This document shows, piece after piece, positions 26,685 to 40,520 of a stretch of 64,000 nucleotides of DNA. Both the position numbers and the translations under genes were made by a program. Where the stretch lies: positions 21,718,001-21,782,000 of the forward strand of contig NW_027488366.1 in NCBI RefSeq assembly GCF_051014445.1. The letters are read 5' to 3'. The stretch comes from Colletes latitarsis. Lineage: Eukaryota; Arthropoda; Insecta; Hymenoptera; Colletidae. Each line of letters begins with the position of its first letter. Positions within the stretch are counted from its first letter, which is position 1. The notes under the pieces are model-generated. The model did no database searches. It had not been told where the DNA came from and worked only from the letters and a program-made list of their open reading frames with translations.

Positions 26685-28795
26685 GTGAAAAACGCGAAAG
26701 TATGAGCCTGATGAGGGCGAATCCCAGACCTATCCCAGACCTAACTTGCGTCATCCTCTAAAATATTGATCCAAACCAGGTTTAATGGACTGCTTCAGTG
26801 TGGTACCACTTTACTACGTGATGCAAACCAGAAGAAACCCAGGATCAGTTCAACAAGTACGTGAAAAACGCGAAAGTATGAGCCTGATGTGGGCGAATCC
26901 CAGACCTATCCCAGACCTAACTTGCGTTATCCTCTAAAATATTGATCGATACGAGGTTTAATTGACTGTTTCAGCGTGGTACCGCATTACTACGTGATAC
27001 AATCCAGAAACAGCCCAGGATCTAGCCATGAAGTATGAGAAATATGCAAAAGTATGAGCCTGATGAGAGCAAATCCTAGACCTAACCCAAACCTAACATG
27101 CGTTATCCTCTAAAATATTGATCCAAACCAGGTTTAATGGACTGCTTCAGTGTGGTACCACTTTACTACGTGATGCAAAGCAGAAAAAACCCTCGATCAG
27201 GTCAACATGTATGTTAAAACTGCGAAAGCATGACCCTGATGAGGGCAAATCCCAGGCCTATCCCAGACCTAACATGCGTTGTGCTCTAAAATATTGATGG
27301 AAACCAGGTTCAATTGCCTGCTTCAGTGTGGTACCACATTACTACGTGGTGCAATCCAGAAAAAGTCCAGGATCTAGCCATCAAGTATGAGAAAAATGCG
27401 AAAGAATGAGCCTGATGAGAGCAAATCCCAGACCTAACCTAGACCTAACATGAATTATTCTCTAAAATATTTATCAAGACCAGGTTTAATTGATTGTTTC
27501 AGAGTGGGCCCACATTACTACGTGATGCAAACCAGAAAACACCCAGGATCCGTTCAACAAGTATGTGAAGAATGCGAAAGTATGAGTCTGTAGAGTGAAA
27601 ATCCCAGGCCTTACCTAGACCTAACATGCGTTATCCTCTAAAATATTGATCCAAACCAGGTTTAATGGACTGTTTCAGTGTGGTATCACATTTCTACGTG
27701 ACGCAAACCAGAAAAAACCCAGGATCTGCTCAACAAGTATGTGAAAAACGCGAAAGTATGAGCCTGATGAGGGCAAATCCCAGACCTATCCCAGACCTAA
27801 CATGCGTTGTCCTCTAAAACATTGATGCAAACCAGGCTTAATTGACTGGTTCAGTGTTGTACTTCATTACTACGTGATGCAATCCAGAAAAAGCCCAGGA
27901 TCTATCCATCAAGTATGAGAAATATGCGAAAGAATGAGCCTGATGAGAGCAAATCCCAGAACTAACCTAGACCTTTCAAGAATTATTCTCTAAAATATTG
28001 ATCAAAACCAGGTTTCATTGACTGTTTCAGTGTGGTACCACATTACTAGGTGATCCAATCCAGAAATAGCCCAGGATCCAGCCATGAAGTATCAGAAATG
28101 TGCGAAAGTATGAGCCTGATGGGGGCAAATCCTAGACCTAACCCAGACCTAACATGCGTTATCCTCTAAAATATTTATCATGACCAGGTTTAATTGACTG
28201 TTTCAGTGTGGTCCCACATTACTACGTGATCCAAACCAAGAAAACTCAGGATCCGTTCAACAAGTATGTGAAGAACGCGAAAGTATGAGTCTGATGAGTG
28301 AAAATCCCAGGCCTAACCTAGACCTAACATGCGTTATCCTCAAAATTATTGATCGAAACCTGGTTTAATCGACTGTTTCAGTGTGGTACCACATTACTAC
28401 GTGACCCAAACCAGAAAAAACCCAGGATCTGTTCAACAAGTATGTGAAAAACGCGAAAGTATGAGCCTGATGAGGGCAAATCCCAGACCTATCCCTGACC
28501 AAACTTGCGTTATCCTCTAAAATATTGATCGAAACCAGGTTTAATCGACTGTCTCAGTGTGGTACCACATTGCTACGTGATACAAACCAGAAAAAACCCA
28601 GGATCAGTTCAACAAGTACGTGAAAAACGCGAAAGTATGAGCCTGATGAGGGCGAATCCCAGACCTATCCCAGACCTAACTTGCGTTATCCTCTAAAATA
28701 TTGATCGAAACCAGGTTTAATCGACTGTTTCAGTGTGGTACCACACTACTACGTGACCCAAACCTGAAAAAACCCAGGATCTGTTCAACAAGTAT
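26685..28795 (+). repeat. 2,111-bp tandem duplication, copy 2
   Basis: Direct tandem partner of 24574-26684. Similarity continues a few tens of bases beyond 28795, then differs at GCGAGAGTATG (about 28806) and GGGCAAATCC against GGGCGAATCC. The following about 240 bp resemble 13500-13760 instead (CTCTCAGATATTG, GGTTAAATTG, AAGTGTGAG), so the exchange point is visible. Confidence 0.92.
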
Positions 28796-29529
28796 GTGAA
28801 AAACGCGAGAGTATGAGCCTGATGAGGGCAAATCCCAGACCTATCCCAGACCTAACTTGCGTTGTCCTCTCAGATATTGATGGAAACTAGGTTAAATTGA
28901 CTGTTTCAGTGTTGTACTTCATTACTACGTGATGCAATCCAGAAAAAGCCCAGGATCTAGCCATGAAGTGTGAGAAATATGCGAAAGTATGAGCCTGATG
29001 AGGGCAAATCCTAGACCTAACCCAAACCTACCATGCGTTATCCTCTAAAATATTTATCAAGACCAGGTTTAATTGAATGTTTCAGTGTGGTACCACATTA
29101 CTACGTGAACCAAACCAGTAAAAACCCAGGATCCGTTCAACAAGTATGTGAAGAATGCGAAAGTATGAGTCTGATGAGTGAAAATCCACGGCCTAACCTA
29201 GACCTAACATGCGTTATCCCCAAAAATATTGATCGAAACCAGGTTTAATCGACTGTATCAGTGTGGTACCACACTACTACGTGACACAAACCGGAAAAAA
29301 CCCAGGATCTGTTCAACAGGTATGTGAAAAACGCGAAAGTATGAGCATGATGAGGGCAAATCCCAGACCTATCACAGACCTAACTTGCGTTATCCTCAAA
29401 AATATTGATCGAAACCTGGTTTAATCGACTGTTTCAGTGTTGTACTTCATTACTACGGGATGCAATCCAGAAAAAGCCTAGGATCTAGCCATGAAGTATG
29501 AGTAATATGCGAAAGTATGAGCCTGATGA
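28796..29529 (+). repeat. Monomers linking the 2.1-kb duplication to the older central segment
   Basis: About four monomers. 28840-29020 carries the CTCTCAGATATTG variant known from 13584 and 19907, with slightly more differences than those two have from each other. The monomer starting at 29033 resembles that at 31675. No gene or foreign element is seen. Confidence 0.8.
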
Positions 29530-30995
29530 GGGCAAATCCTAGACCTAACCGAAACCTAACATGCGTTATCCTCTAAAACATTTATCAAGACCAGGTTTCA
29601 TTGAATGTTTCAGTGTGTTCCCACATTACTACGTGATCCATACCAGAAAAAACCCAGGATCCGTTCAACAAGTATGTGAAGAATGCGAAGGTATGTGTCT
29701 GATGAGTGAAAATCCCAGGCCTAACCTAGACCTAACATGCGTTATCCTCAAAAATATTGATCGAAACCTGGTTTAATCGACTGTTTCAGTGTGGTACCAC
29801 ATTACTATGTGATCCAAACCAGAAAATAACCCAGGATCCGTTCAACGAGTATGTGAAGTGTGCGAAAGTATGAGCCTGATGAGGGCAAATCACAGACCTA
29901 TCCCAGACCTAACTTGCGTTGTCCTCTAAGATATTGATGGAAACCAGGATTAATTGACTGTTTCACTGTTGTACTTCATTACTACGAGATGCAATCCAGA
30001 AAAAGCCCAGGATCTAGCCATCAAGTATGAGAAATATGCGAAAGAATGAGCCTGATGAGAGCAAATCCCAGACCTAGCCTAGACCTAACATGAATTATTC
30101 TCTAAAATATTGATCGAAACCAGGTTTAATTGACTGTTTCAGTGTGGTACCACATTACTACGTGATCCAAACCAGAAAAAGCCCAGGATCCGTTCAACAA
30201 GTATGTGTGAGAATGCGAAAGTATGAGTCTGATGAGTGAAAATCCCAGGCCTAACCTAGACCTAACATGCGTTATCCTCACAAATATTGATCGAAACCTG
30301 GTTTAATCGACTGTTTCAGTGTGGTACCACATTACTACGTGACCCAAACCAGAACAAACCCACGATCTGTACAACAAGTATGTGAAAAACGCGAAAGTAT
30401 GAGCCTGATGAGGGCAAATCCCAGACCTATCCCAGACCTAACTTGCGTTATCCTATAAAATATTGATCGAAACCAGGTTTAATCGACTGTTTCGGTGTGG
30501 TACCACATTGCTACGTGATCCAAACCAGAAAATACCCAGGATCAGTTCAACAAGTATGTGAAAAACGCGAAAGTATGAGCCTGATGAGGGCGAATCCCAG
30601 ACCTATCCCAGACCTAACTTGCGTTATCCTCTAAAATATTGATCGAAAACAGGTTTAATTTTCTGTTTCAGCGTGGTACCACATTACTACGCGATACAAT
30701 CCAGAAACAGCCCAGGATCTAGCCATGAAGTATGAGAAATATGCGAAAGTATGAGCCTGATGAGGGCATATCCTAGACCAAACCCAAACCTAACATGCGT
30801 TATCCTCTAAAATATTCATCCAAACCAAGTTTAATGGACTGCATCAGTGTGGTACCACTTTACTACGTGATTCAAAGCAGAAAAAACCCTCGATCAGGTC
30901 AACATGTATGTTAAAACTGCGAAAGTATGACCCTGATGAGGGCAAATCCCAGGCCTAACCTAGACCTGACATGCTTTGTCCTTTGAAATATTGAT
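29530..30995 (+). repeat. Eight-monomer block, parent-like form of the 32.2-kb recombinant
   Basis: Two ends of this block reappear next to each other at 32172-32932. The left end, 29530-29833, has GTGTGTTCCCAC, GATCCATACCAG and GAAGGTATGTGTC. The right end, 30541-30995, has ACTACGCGATACAATCC, GGGCATATCCTAGACC, CCAAACCAAGTTTAATGG and CATGCTTTGTCCTTTG. About four monomers separate them here and are absent in the other copy. Confidence 0.82.
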
Positions 30996-32171
30996 AGAAA
31001 CCAGGTTTAATTGACTGTTTCAGTGTTGTACTTCATTACTACGTGATGCAATCCAGAAAAAGCCCAGGATCTAGCCATCAAGTATGAGAAATATGCGAAA
31101 GAATGAGCCTGATGAGGGAAAATCCTAGACCTAACCCAGACCAAATCTACGTTATCCTATAAAATATTTATCAAGACCAGGTTTAATTGATTGTTTCAGT
31201 GTGGTAACACATTACTACGTGATACACACCAGAAAAAACCCAAGACCCGTTCAACAAGTATGTGAAGAATGCGAAAGTATGAGTCTGATGAGTGAAAATC
31301 CCCGGCCTAACCTAGACCTAACATGCGTTGTCCTCAAAAATATTGATCGAAACCAGGTTTAATCGACTGTTTCAGCGTTGTACTTCATTACTACGTGATG
31401 CAATCCAGAAAAAGCCCAGGATCTATCCATCAAGTATGAGAAATATGCGAAAGAATGAGCCTGATGAGAGCAAATCCCAGACCTAACCTAGACCTTACAA
31501 GAATTATTCTCTAAAATATTGATCAAAACCAGGTTTAATTGACTGTTTCAGTGTGGTACCACATTACTAGGTGATCCAATCCAGAAATAGCCCAGGATCC
31601 AGCCATGAAGTATGAGAAATATGCGTAAGTATGAGCCTGACGGGGGCAAATCCTAGACCTAACTCAGACCTAACATGCGTTATCCTCTAAAATATTTATC
31701 AAGACCAGGTTTAATTGAATGTTTCAGTGTTGTACCACATTACTACGTGATCCAAACCAGTAAAAACACAGGCTCCGTTCAACAAGTATGTGAAGAATGC
31801 GAAAGTATGAGTCTGATGAGTGAAAATCCCCGGCCTAACCTAGACCTAACATGCGTTGTCCTCAAAAATATTGATCGAAACCAGGTTTAATCGACTGTTT
31901 CAGTGTGGTCCCACATTACTACGTGATCCAAACCAGAAAAAACCCAGGATCAGTTCAACAAGTATGTGAGAAACGCGAAAGTATGAGCCTGACGAGGGCA
32001 AATCCCAGACCTATCCCAGACCTAACTTGCGTTATCCTCTAAAATATTGATCGAAACCAGGTTTATTTGACTGTTTCAGCGTGGTACCGCATTATTACGT
32101 GATACAATCCAGAAACAGCCCAGGATCTAGCCATGAAGTATGAGAAATATGCGAAAGTATGAGCCTGATGA
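30996..32171 (+). repeat. Mixed monomers of the older central domain
   Basis: About 6.7 monomers. The monomer at 31141 is unusual (ACCAAATCTACGTTATCC, GTGGTAACAC, AAGACCCGTTC) and resembles the one at the left edge of the window (CAAGACCCGTTC at about 124). 31390-31600 resembles 12930-13140 (GGATCTATCCATC, CTTACAAGAATT, ACATTACTAGGTGATCC). No gene is seen. Confidence 0.8.
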
Positions 32172-32932
32172 GGTCAAATCCTTGACCTAACCCAAACCTA
32201 ACATGCGTTATCCTCTAAAATATTTATCAAGACCAGGTTTAATTGAATGTTTCAGTGTGTTCCCACATTACTACGTGATCCATACCAGAAAAAACCCAGG
32301 ATCCGTTCAACAAGTATGTGAAGAATGCGAAGGTATGTGTCTGATGAGTGAAAATCCCAGGCCTAACCTAGACCTAACATGCGTTATCCTCAAAAATATT
32401 GATCGAAACCTGGTTTAATCGACTGTTTCAGTGTGGTACCACATTACTATGTGATCCAAACCAGAAAATAACGCAGGATCAGTTCAACAAGTATGTGAAA
32501 AACGCGAAAGTATGAGCCTGATGAGGGCGAATCCCAGACCTATCCCAGACCTAACTTGCGTTATCCTCTAAAATATTGATCGAAACCAGGTTTAATTTAC
32601 TGTTTCAGCGTGGTACCACATTACTACGCGATACAATCCAGAAACAGCCCAGGATCAAGCCATGAAGTATGAGAAATATGCGAAAGTATGAGCCTGATGA
32701 GGGCATATCCTAGACCAAACCCAAACCTAACATGCGTTATCCTCTAAAATATTCATCCAAACCAAGTTTAATGGACTGCTTCAGTGTGGTACCACTTTAC
32801 TACGTGATTCAAAGCAGAAAAAAACCTCGATCAGGTCAACATGTATGTTAAAACTGCGAAAGTATGACCCTGATGAGGGCAAATCCCAGGCCTAACCTAG
32901 ACCTGACATGCTTTGTCCTTTGAAATATTGAT
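32172..32932 (+). repeat. Recombinant block lacking four monomers
   Basis: The first half matches 29530-29833 at offset 2,642 bp and the second half matches 30541-30995 at offset 1,937 bp. The offset changes by 705 bp, four monomers plus 1 bp, inside the shared CCAGAAAATA sequence near 32470. That is what a deletion by unequal exchange between out-of-register monomers would leave; an insertion in the other copy would look the same. Confidence 0.8.
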
Positions 32933-35337
32933 GGAAACCAGGTTAAATTGACTGTTCCAGTGTTGTACTTCATTACTACGTGATCCAATCCAGAAAAAGC
33001 CCAGGATCTAGCCATGAAGTATGAGAAATATGCGAAAGTATGAGCCTGATGTGGGCAAATCCTAGACCTAACCCAAACCTACCATGCGTTAGCCTCTAAA
33101 ATATTTATCAAGACCAGGTTTAATTGAATGTTTCAGTGTGGTACCACATTACTACGTGAACCAAACCAGAAAAAACACAGGAGCCGTTCAACAAGTATGT
33201 GAAAAATGCGAAAGTATGAGTCTGATGAGTGAAAATCCCAGGCCTAACCTAGACCTAACATGCGTTATCCTCTAAAATATTGATCGAAACCAGGTTTAAT
33301 CGACTGTTTCAGTGTGGTACCACATTGCAACGTGATCCAAACCAGAAAAAACCCAGGATCAGTTCAACGAGTATGTGAAAAACGCGAATGAATGAGCCTG
33401 ATGAGGACGAATCCCAGACCTATCCCAGACCTAACTTGCGTTATCCTCTAAAATATTGATCGAAACCAGGTTTAATTGACTGTTTCAGCGTGGTACCGCA
33501 TTACTACGTGATACAATCCAGAAACAGCCCAGGATCTAGCCATGAAGTATGAGAAATATGCGAAAGTATGAGCCTGATGAGGGCAAATCCTTGACCTAAC
33601 CCAAACCTAACATGCGTTATCCTCTAAAATATTGATCCAAACCAGGTTTAATGGACTGCTTCAGTGTGGTACCACTTTACTACGTGATCCAAAGCAGAAA
33701 AAACCCTCGATCAGGTCAACATGTATGTTAAAACTGCGAAAGTATGACCCTGATGAGGGCATATCCCAGGCCTAACCTAGATCTAACATGCGTTGTCCTC
33801 TAAAATATTGATGGAAACCAGGTTTAATTGACTGTTTCAGTGTTGTACTACATTACTACGTGATGCAATCCAGAAAAAGCCCAGGATCTAGCCATCAACT
33901 ATGAGAAATATGCGAAAGAATGACCCTGATGAGTGAAAATCCTCGGCCTAACCTAGACCTAACATGCGTTATCCTCAAAAATATTAATCGAAACCAGGTT
34001 TAATGGACAGTTTCAGTGTGGTACCACATTACTACGTGATCCAAACCAGAAAAAAACCCAAGTCCCGTTCAACAAGTATGTGAAAAACGCGAAAGTATGA
34101 GTCTGATAAGGGCTAATCCCAGACCTAAACTAGACATAACTTTCGTTATCCTCTAAAATATTGATCGAAACCAGGTTTAATTGACTGTTTTAGTGTGGTA
34201 CCACTTTACTACGTGATCCAAAGCAGAAAAAACCCTCGATTAGGTCAACATGTATGTTAAAACTGCGAATGTATGACCCTGATGAGGCCAAATCCGAGGC
34301 CTAACCTAGACCTAACATGCGTTATCCTCAAAAATATTGATCGAAACCAGGTTTAATGGACTGTTTCAGTGTGGTACCACATTACTACGTGATCCAATCC
34401 AGAAAGAGCCAAGGATCTAGCCATGAAGTATGAGAAATATGCGAAAGTATGAGCCTGATGAGGGCAAATCCTAGACCTAACCCAAACCTAACATGCGTTA
34501 TCCTCAAAGATATTGATCGAAACCAGGTTTAATCGACTGTTTCAGTGTGGTACCACATTACAACGTGATCCAAACCAGAAAAGAACCCAGGATCTGTTCA
34601 ACAAGTATGTGAAGTGTGCGAAAGTATGAGTCTGATGACGGCAAATCCCAGGCCTAAACTAGACCTAACATGCGTTATCCACAAAAATATTAATCGAAAC
34701 CAGGTTCAATCGACTGTTTCAGTGTGTTGCCACATTACTACGTGATCCAAACCAGAAAAAAACCCAGGATCTTGTCAACGAGTATGTGAAGTGTGCGAAA
34801 GTATGAGTCTGATGAGGGCTAATCCCAGACCTATCCCAGACCTAACTTGCGTTATCCTCTAAAATAATGATCGAAACCAGGTTTAATTGACTGTTTTAGT
34901 AGTGGTACCACTTTACTACGTATCCAAAGTAGAAAAAACCCTCGATCAGGTCAACATGTATGTTAAAACTGCGAAAGTATGACCCTGATTAGGGCAAATC
35001 CCAGGCCTAACCTAGACCTAACATGCGATATCCTCTAAAATATTTATCCAGACCAGGTTTAATTGAATGTTTCGGTGTGGTACCACATTACTGGGTGATC
35101 CAATCCAGAAAAAACCCAGGATCTGTTCTACAGGTATGTGAAAAACGCGGAAGTACGTGCCTGATGAGGGCAAATTCCAGACCTAACCCAGACCTAACTT
35201 GCGTTATCCTCTAAAATATTGATCGAAACCAGGTTTAATGGACTGTTTCAGTGTGGTACCACACTACTACGTGATCCGAACCAGAAAAAACCCAGGATCA
35301 GTTCAACAAGTATGTGAAAAACGCGAAAGTACGAGCC
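32933..35337 (+). repeat. Divergent monomers with several small indels
   Basis: About 14 monomers with more private changes than the flanks: TTTTAGTAGTGGTACC (34893, extra bases before the core), TACGTATCC (34919, lost bases), AAAAAAACCC A-tract length variants, CTGATAAGGG and CTGATTAGGG. The last GTGGTACCGCATT monomer lies near 33491. The third-type module (GTATGTTAAAACTGCG) is frequent here. No gene or mobile element is seen. Confidence 0.8.
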
Positions 35338-36915
35338 TGATGAGGGCAAATCCCAGACCTAACCCAGACCTAACTTGCGTTATCCTCTAAAATATTGATC
35401 GAAGCCAGGTTTAATGGACTGTTTCTGTGTTGTACTTCATTACTACGTGATACAATCCAGAAAAAGCCCAGGATCTAGCCATCAAGTATGAGAAATATGC
35501 GAAAGAATGAGCCTGATGAGAGCAAATCCCAGACCTATCCCAGACCTAACATGCGTTATCCTCTAAAATATTGATCGAAACCAGGTTTAATTGGCTGTTT
35601 CAGTGTGTTACCACTTTACTACGTGATGCAAAGTAGAAAAAGCCCTCGATCAGGTCAACATGTACGTTAAAACTGCCAAAGTATGACCCTGATTAGGGCA
35701 AATCCCAGGCCTAACCTAGACCTAACATGCGATATCCTCTAAAATATTTATCCAGACCAGATCAAATTGAATGTTACGGTGTGGTACCACATTACTGCGT
35801 GAACCAAACCAGAAAAAACCCAGGATCCGTTCAACAAGTATGTGAAGAATGCGAAGCTATGAGTCTGATGAGGGCAAATCCCAGACCTAACCCAGACCTA
35901 ACTTGCGTTATCCTCTAAAATATTGATCGAAACCAGGTTTAATGGACTGTTTCTGTGTTGTACTTCATTACTACGTGATGCAATCCAGAAAAAGCCCAGG
36001 ATCTAGCCATCAAGTATGAGAAATATGCGAAAGAATGAGCCTGATGAGAGCAAATCCCAGACCTATCCCAGACCTAACATGCGTTATCCTCTAAAATATT
36101 GATCGAAACCAGGTTTAATTGGCTGTTTCAGTGTGTTACCACTTTACTACGTGATGCAAAGTAGAAAAAGCCCTCGATCAGGTCAACATGTATGTTAAAA
36201 CTGCGAAAGTATGACCCTGATTAGGGCAAATCCCAGGCCTAACCTAGACCTAACATGCGATATCCTCTAAAATATTTATCCAGACCAGATCAAATTGAAT
36301 GTTACGGTGTGGTACCACATTACTGCGTGAACCAAACCAGAAAAAACCCAGGATCCGTTCAACAAGTATGTGAAGAATGCGAAGCTATGAGTCTGATGAG
36401 GGCAAATCCCAGACCTAACCCAGACCTAACTTGCGTTATCCTCTAAAATATTGATCGAAACCAGGTTTAATGGACTGTTTCTGTGTTGTACTTCATTACT
36501 ACGTGATGCAATCCAGAAAAAGCCCAGGATCTAGCCATCAAGTATGAGAAATATGCGAAAGAATGAGCCTGATGAGAGCAAATCCCAGACCTATCCCAGA
36601 CCTAACATGCGTTATCCTCTAAAATATTGATCGAAACCAGGTTTAATTGGCTGTTTCAGTGTGTTACCACTTTACTACGTGATGCAAAGTAGAAAAAGCC
36701 CTCGATCAGGTCAACATGTATGTTAAAACTGCGAAAGTATGACCCTGATTAGGGCAAATCCCAGGCCTAACCTAGACCTAACATGCGATATCCTCTAAAA
36801 TATTTATCCAGACCAGATTAAATTGAATGTTACGGTGTGGTACCACATTACTGCGTGAACCAAACCAGAAAAAACCCAGGATCCGTTCAACAAGTATGTG
36901 AAGAATGCGAAGCTA
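35338..36915 (+). repeat. Trimer higher-order repeat, three 528-bp copies
   Basis: Copies start at about 35338, 35866 and 36394. Each holds three different monomers: one with TTTCTGTGTTGTACTTC, one with TTGGCTGTTTCAGTGTGTTACC and the third-type module, and one with GACCAGAT(C/T)AAATTG, TTACGGTGTGG and CGAAGCTATGAG. Copy 1 differs from copy 2 at four noted sites (GAAGCC, GATACA, TGTACG, TGCCAAAG). Copies 2 and 3 differ at one (AGATCAAAT against AGATTAAAT, about 36820). The exact 3 x 176 step shows no net indel. Confidence 0.92.
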
Positions 36916-39900
36916 TGAGTCTGGTCAGTGAAAATCTCATGGCTAACCTAGACCTAACTTGCGTTATCCTCTAAAATATTGATCGAAACCAGGTTGAATG
37001 GGCTGTTTCAGTGTGGTACCACACAGCTACGTGATCCGAACGAGAAAAAACCCTAGGGTCTGTTCAACATGTATGTGAAAAACGCGAAAGTATGAGCCTG
37101 ATGAGGGCAAATCCCAGACCTATCCCAGACCTAACTTGCGTTGTCCTCTAAAATATTGATCGAAACCAGGTTTAATGGACTGTTTCACTGTGGTACCACA
37201 CTACTGCGTGATCCGAACCAGAAAAAACCCAGGATCCGTTCAACAAGTATGTGAAGAATGCGAAAGTATGAGACTGATGTGTGAAAATACCAGGCCTAAC
37301 TCAGACCTAACATGCGTTAGCCTCAAGAAAATTTATCAAGACCAGCTTAAATTGAATGTGTCAGTGTGGTACCACACTACTACGTGATCCGAACCAGAAA
37401 AAACCCAGGATCTGTTCAACAAGTATGTGAAAAATGTGAAAGTATGATCCTAATGAGGGCAAATCCCAGACCTATCCCGGACCTAACTTGCGTTGTCCTC
37501 TAAAATATTGATCGAAACCAGGTTTAATGGACTGTTTCAGTGTGGTACCACACTACTTCGTGATCCAAACCAGAAAAAACCCAGGATCTGTTCAACAAGT
37601 ATGTGAAAAACTCTAAACTGTGAGCCTGATGAGGGCAAATCTTAGACCTAACCCAGACCTAAGATGCGTTATCCTCTAAAATATTTATCCAGACCAGGTT
37701 TCATTGAATGTTTCAGTGTGGTCCCACATTACTACGTGATCCAAACCAGAAAAAACCCAGGATCCGTTCAACAATTATGTGAAGAATGCGAAAGTATGAG
37801 TCTGATGAGTGAAAATCCCAGGCCTAACCTAGACCTAACATGCGTTATCCTCTAAAATATTGATCGAAACCAGGTTTCATTGAATGTTTCAGTGTGGTAC
37901 CACTTTACTACGTGATGCAATCCAGAAAAAGCCCAGGATCTAGCCATGAAGTATGAGAAATATGCGAAAGTATGAGCCTGATGAGGGCAAATCCTAGACC
38001 TAACCCAGACTTAACATGCGTTAGCTTCTAAAATATTTATCAAGACCTGGTTTAATTGAAAGTTTCAGTGTGGTACCACATTACTACGTGATGCAATCCA
38101 GATAAAGCCCAGGATCTAACCATCAAGTTTGAGAAATATGCGAAAGAATGTGCCTGATGAGAGCAAATCCCAGACCTAACCTAAATCGAACATGCGTTAT
38201 CCTCAAAAATATTGATGGAAACCAGGTTTAATTGACTGTTTCAGTGTGGTACCACATTACAACATGATCCAATCCAGAAAAAAGCCCAGGATCCGTTCAA
38301 GAAGTATGTGAAGAATGCGAAAGTATGAGTCTGATGAGTAAAAATCCCAGGCCTAACCTAGACCTAACATGCGTTATCCTCTAAAATATTGATCGAAACC
38401 AGGTTTCATTGAATGTTTCAGTGTGGTACCACTTTACTACGTGATGCAATCCAGATAAAGCCCAGGATCTAGCCATCAAGTATGAGAAATATGCGAAAGA
38501 ATGAGCCTGATGAGAGCAAATCCGAGACCTAACCTAGACCTTACATGCGTTATCCTCTATAATATTGAGCGAAACCAGGTTTAATGGACTGCTTCAGTGT
38601 GGTACCACACTACTTCGTGATCCAAACCAGAAACAGCCCAGGATCTAGCCATGTAGTATGAGAAATATGCGAAAGTATGAGCCTGATGAGGGCAAATCCT
38701 AGACCTATCCCAGACGTAACTTGCGTTATCCTCTAAGATATTCATCGAAACCAGGTTTAATGGACTGTTTCAGCGTGGTACCACATTACTACGTGATACA
38801 ATCCAGAAACAGCCCAGGATCTAGCCATGAAGTATGAGAAATATGCGAAAGTATGAGCCTGATGAGGGCAAATCCTAGACCTAACCCAGACCTAACATCC
38901 GTTATCCTCTAAAATATTTATCAAGATCAGGTTTAATTGATTGTTTCTGTGTGGTCCCACATTACTACGTGATCCAAACCAGAAAAAACCCAGGATCCGT
39001 TCAACAAGTATGTGAAGAATGCGAAAGTATGACTCTGATCAGTGAAAATCTCAGGCCTTACCTAGACCTAACTTGCGTTGTCCTCTAAAATATTGATGGA
39101 TACCAGGTTTCATTGACTGTTTCAGTGTGGTACTACATTACTACGTGATCCAAACCAGAAAGAACCCAGTATCTGTTCAACATGTATGAGAAATATGCGA
39201 AAGAATGAGCCTGATGAGAGCAAATCCCAGAGCTATCCTAGACCTAACATGAATTATTCACTAAAATATTGATCCAAACCAGGTTTAATGGACTGTTTCA
39301 GCGTGGTACCACACTACTACGTGATCCAAACCAGAAAAAACCCAGGATCTGTTCAACAAGTGTGTGAAAAACGCGAAAGTATGAGCCTGATGAGGGCAAA
39401 TCCCAGACATATCCCAGACCTAACTTGCGTTGTCCTCTAAGATATTAATGGAAACCAGGTTTAATTGACTGTTTCGGTGTTGTACTTCATTACTACGTGA
39501 TGCAATCCAGAAAAAGCCCAGGATCTAGCCATGAAGTATGAGAAATATGCGAAAGTAAGAGCCTGATGAGGGCAAATCCTAGACCTATCCCAGACCTAAC
39601 TTGCGTTATCCTCTAAAATATTTATCAAGATCAGGTTTAATTGATTGTTTCAGTGGGGTCCCACATTACTACGTGATCCAAACCAGAAAAAACCCAGGAT
39701 CCGTTCAACAAGTATGTGAAGAATGCGAAAGTATGAGTCTGATGAGGTCAAATCCCAGACCTATCCCAGACTTAACTTGCGTTATCCTCTAAAATATTGA
39801 TCGAAACCAGGTTTAATCGACTGTTTCAGCGTGGTACCACATTACTACGTGATACAATCCAGAAAAAGCCCAGGATCTAGCCATGAAGTATGAGAAATAT

Positions 39901-40520
39901 GCGAAAGTATGAGCCTGATGAGGGCAAATCCTAGACCTAACCCAGACCTAACATGCGTTATTCTGTAAAATTTTTATCAAGACCAGGTTTAATTGAATGT
40001 TTCATTGTGCTACCTCATTACTACGTGATCAAAACCAGAAAAAACCCAGGATCCGTTCAACAAGTATGTGAAAAACGCGAAAGTATGAGCCTGATGAGGG
40101 CAAATCCCAGACATATCCCAGACCTAACTTGCGTTGTCCTCTAAGATATTGATGGAAACCAGGTTTAATTGACTGTTTCGGTGTTGTACTTCATTACTAC
40201 GTGATGCAATCCAGAAAAAGCCCAGGATCTAGCCATCAAGTATGAGAAATATGCGAAAGAATGAGCCTGATGAGAGCAAATACCGGACCTAACCTAGACC
40301 TTACATGCGTTATCCTCTAAAATATTGAGCGAAACCAGGTTTAATGGACTGTTTCAGTGTGGTACCACACTACTTCGTGATCCAAACCAGAAAAAACCCA
40401 GGATCAGTTCAACAAGTATGTGAAAAACGCTAAACTGTGAGCCTGATGAGGGCAAATCTTAGACCTAACCCAGACCTAAGATGCGTTATCCTCTAAAATA
40501 TTTATCCAGACCAGGTTTCA
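36916..40520 (+). repeat. Transition monomers between left and right domains
   Basis: About 20 monomers. The third-type module is not seen again after about 36730. Right-domain marks begin here: CTAAACTGTGAGCC with AGATGCGTTATCC (first at about 37613), CTGATCAGTGAAAATCTC (about 39035) and GTTATTCTGTAAAATTTTTATC (first at about 39957). 37856-38010 resembles 38384-38540, 528 bp later. No gene is seen. Confidence 0.83.
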
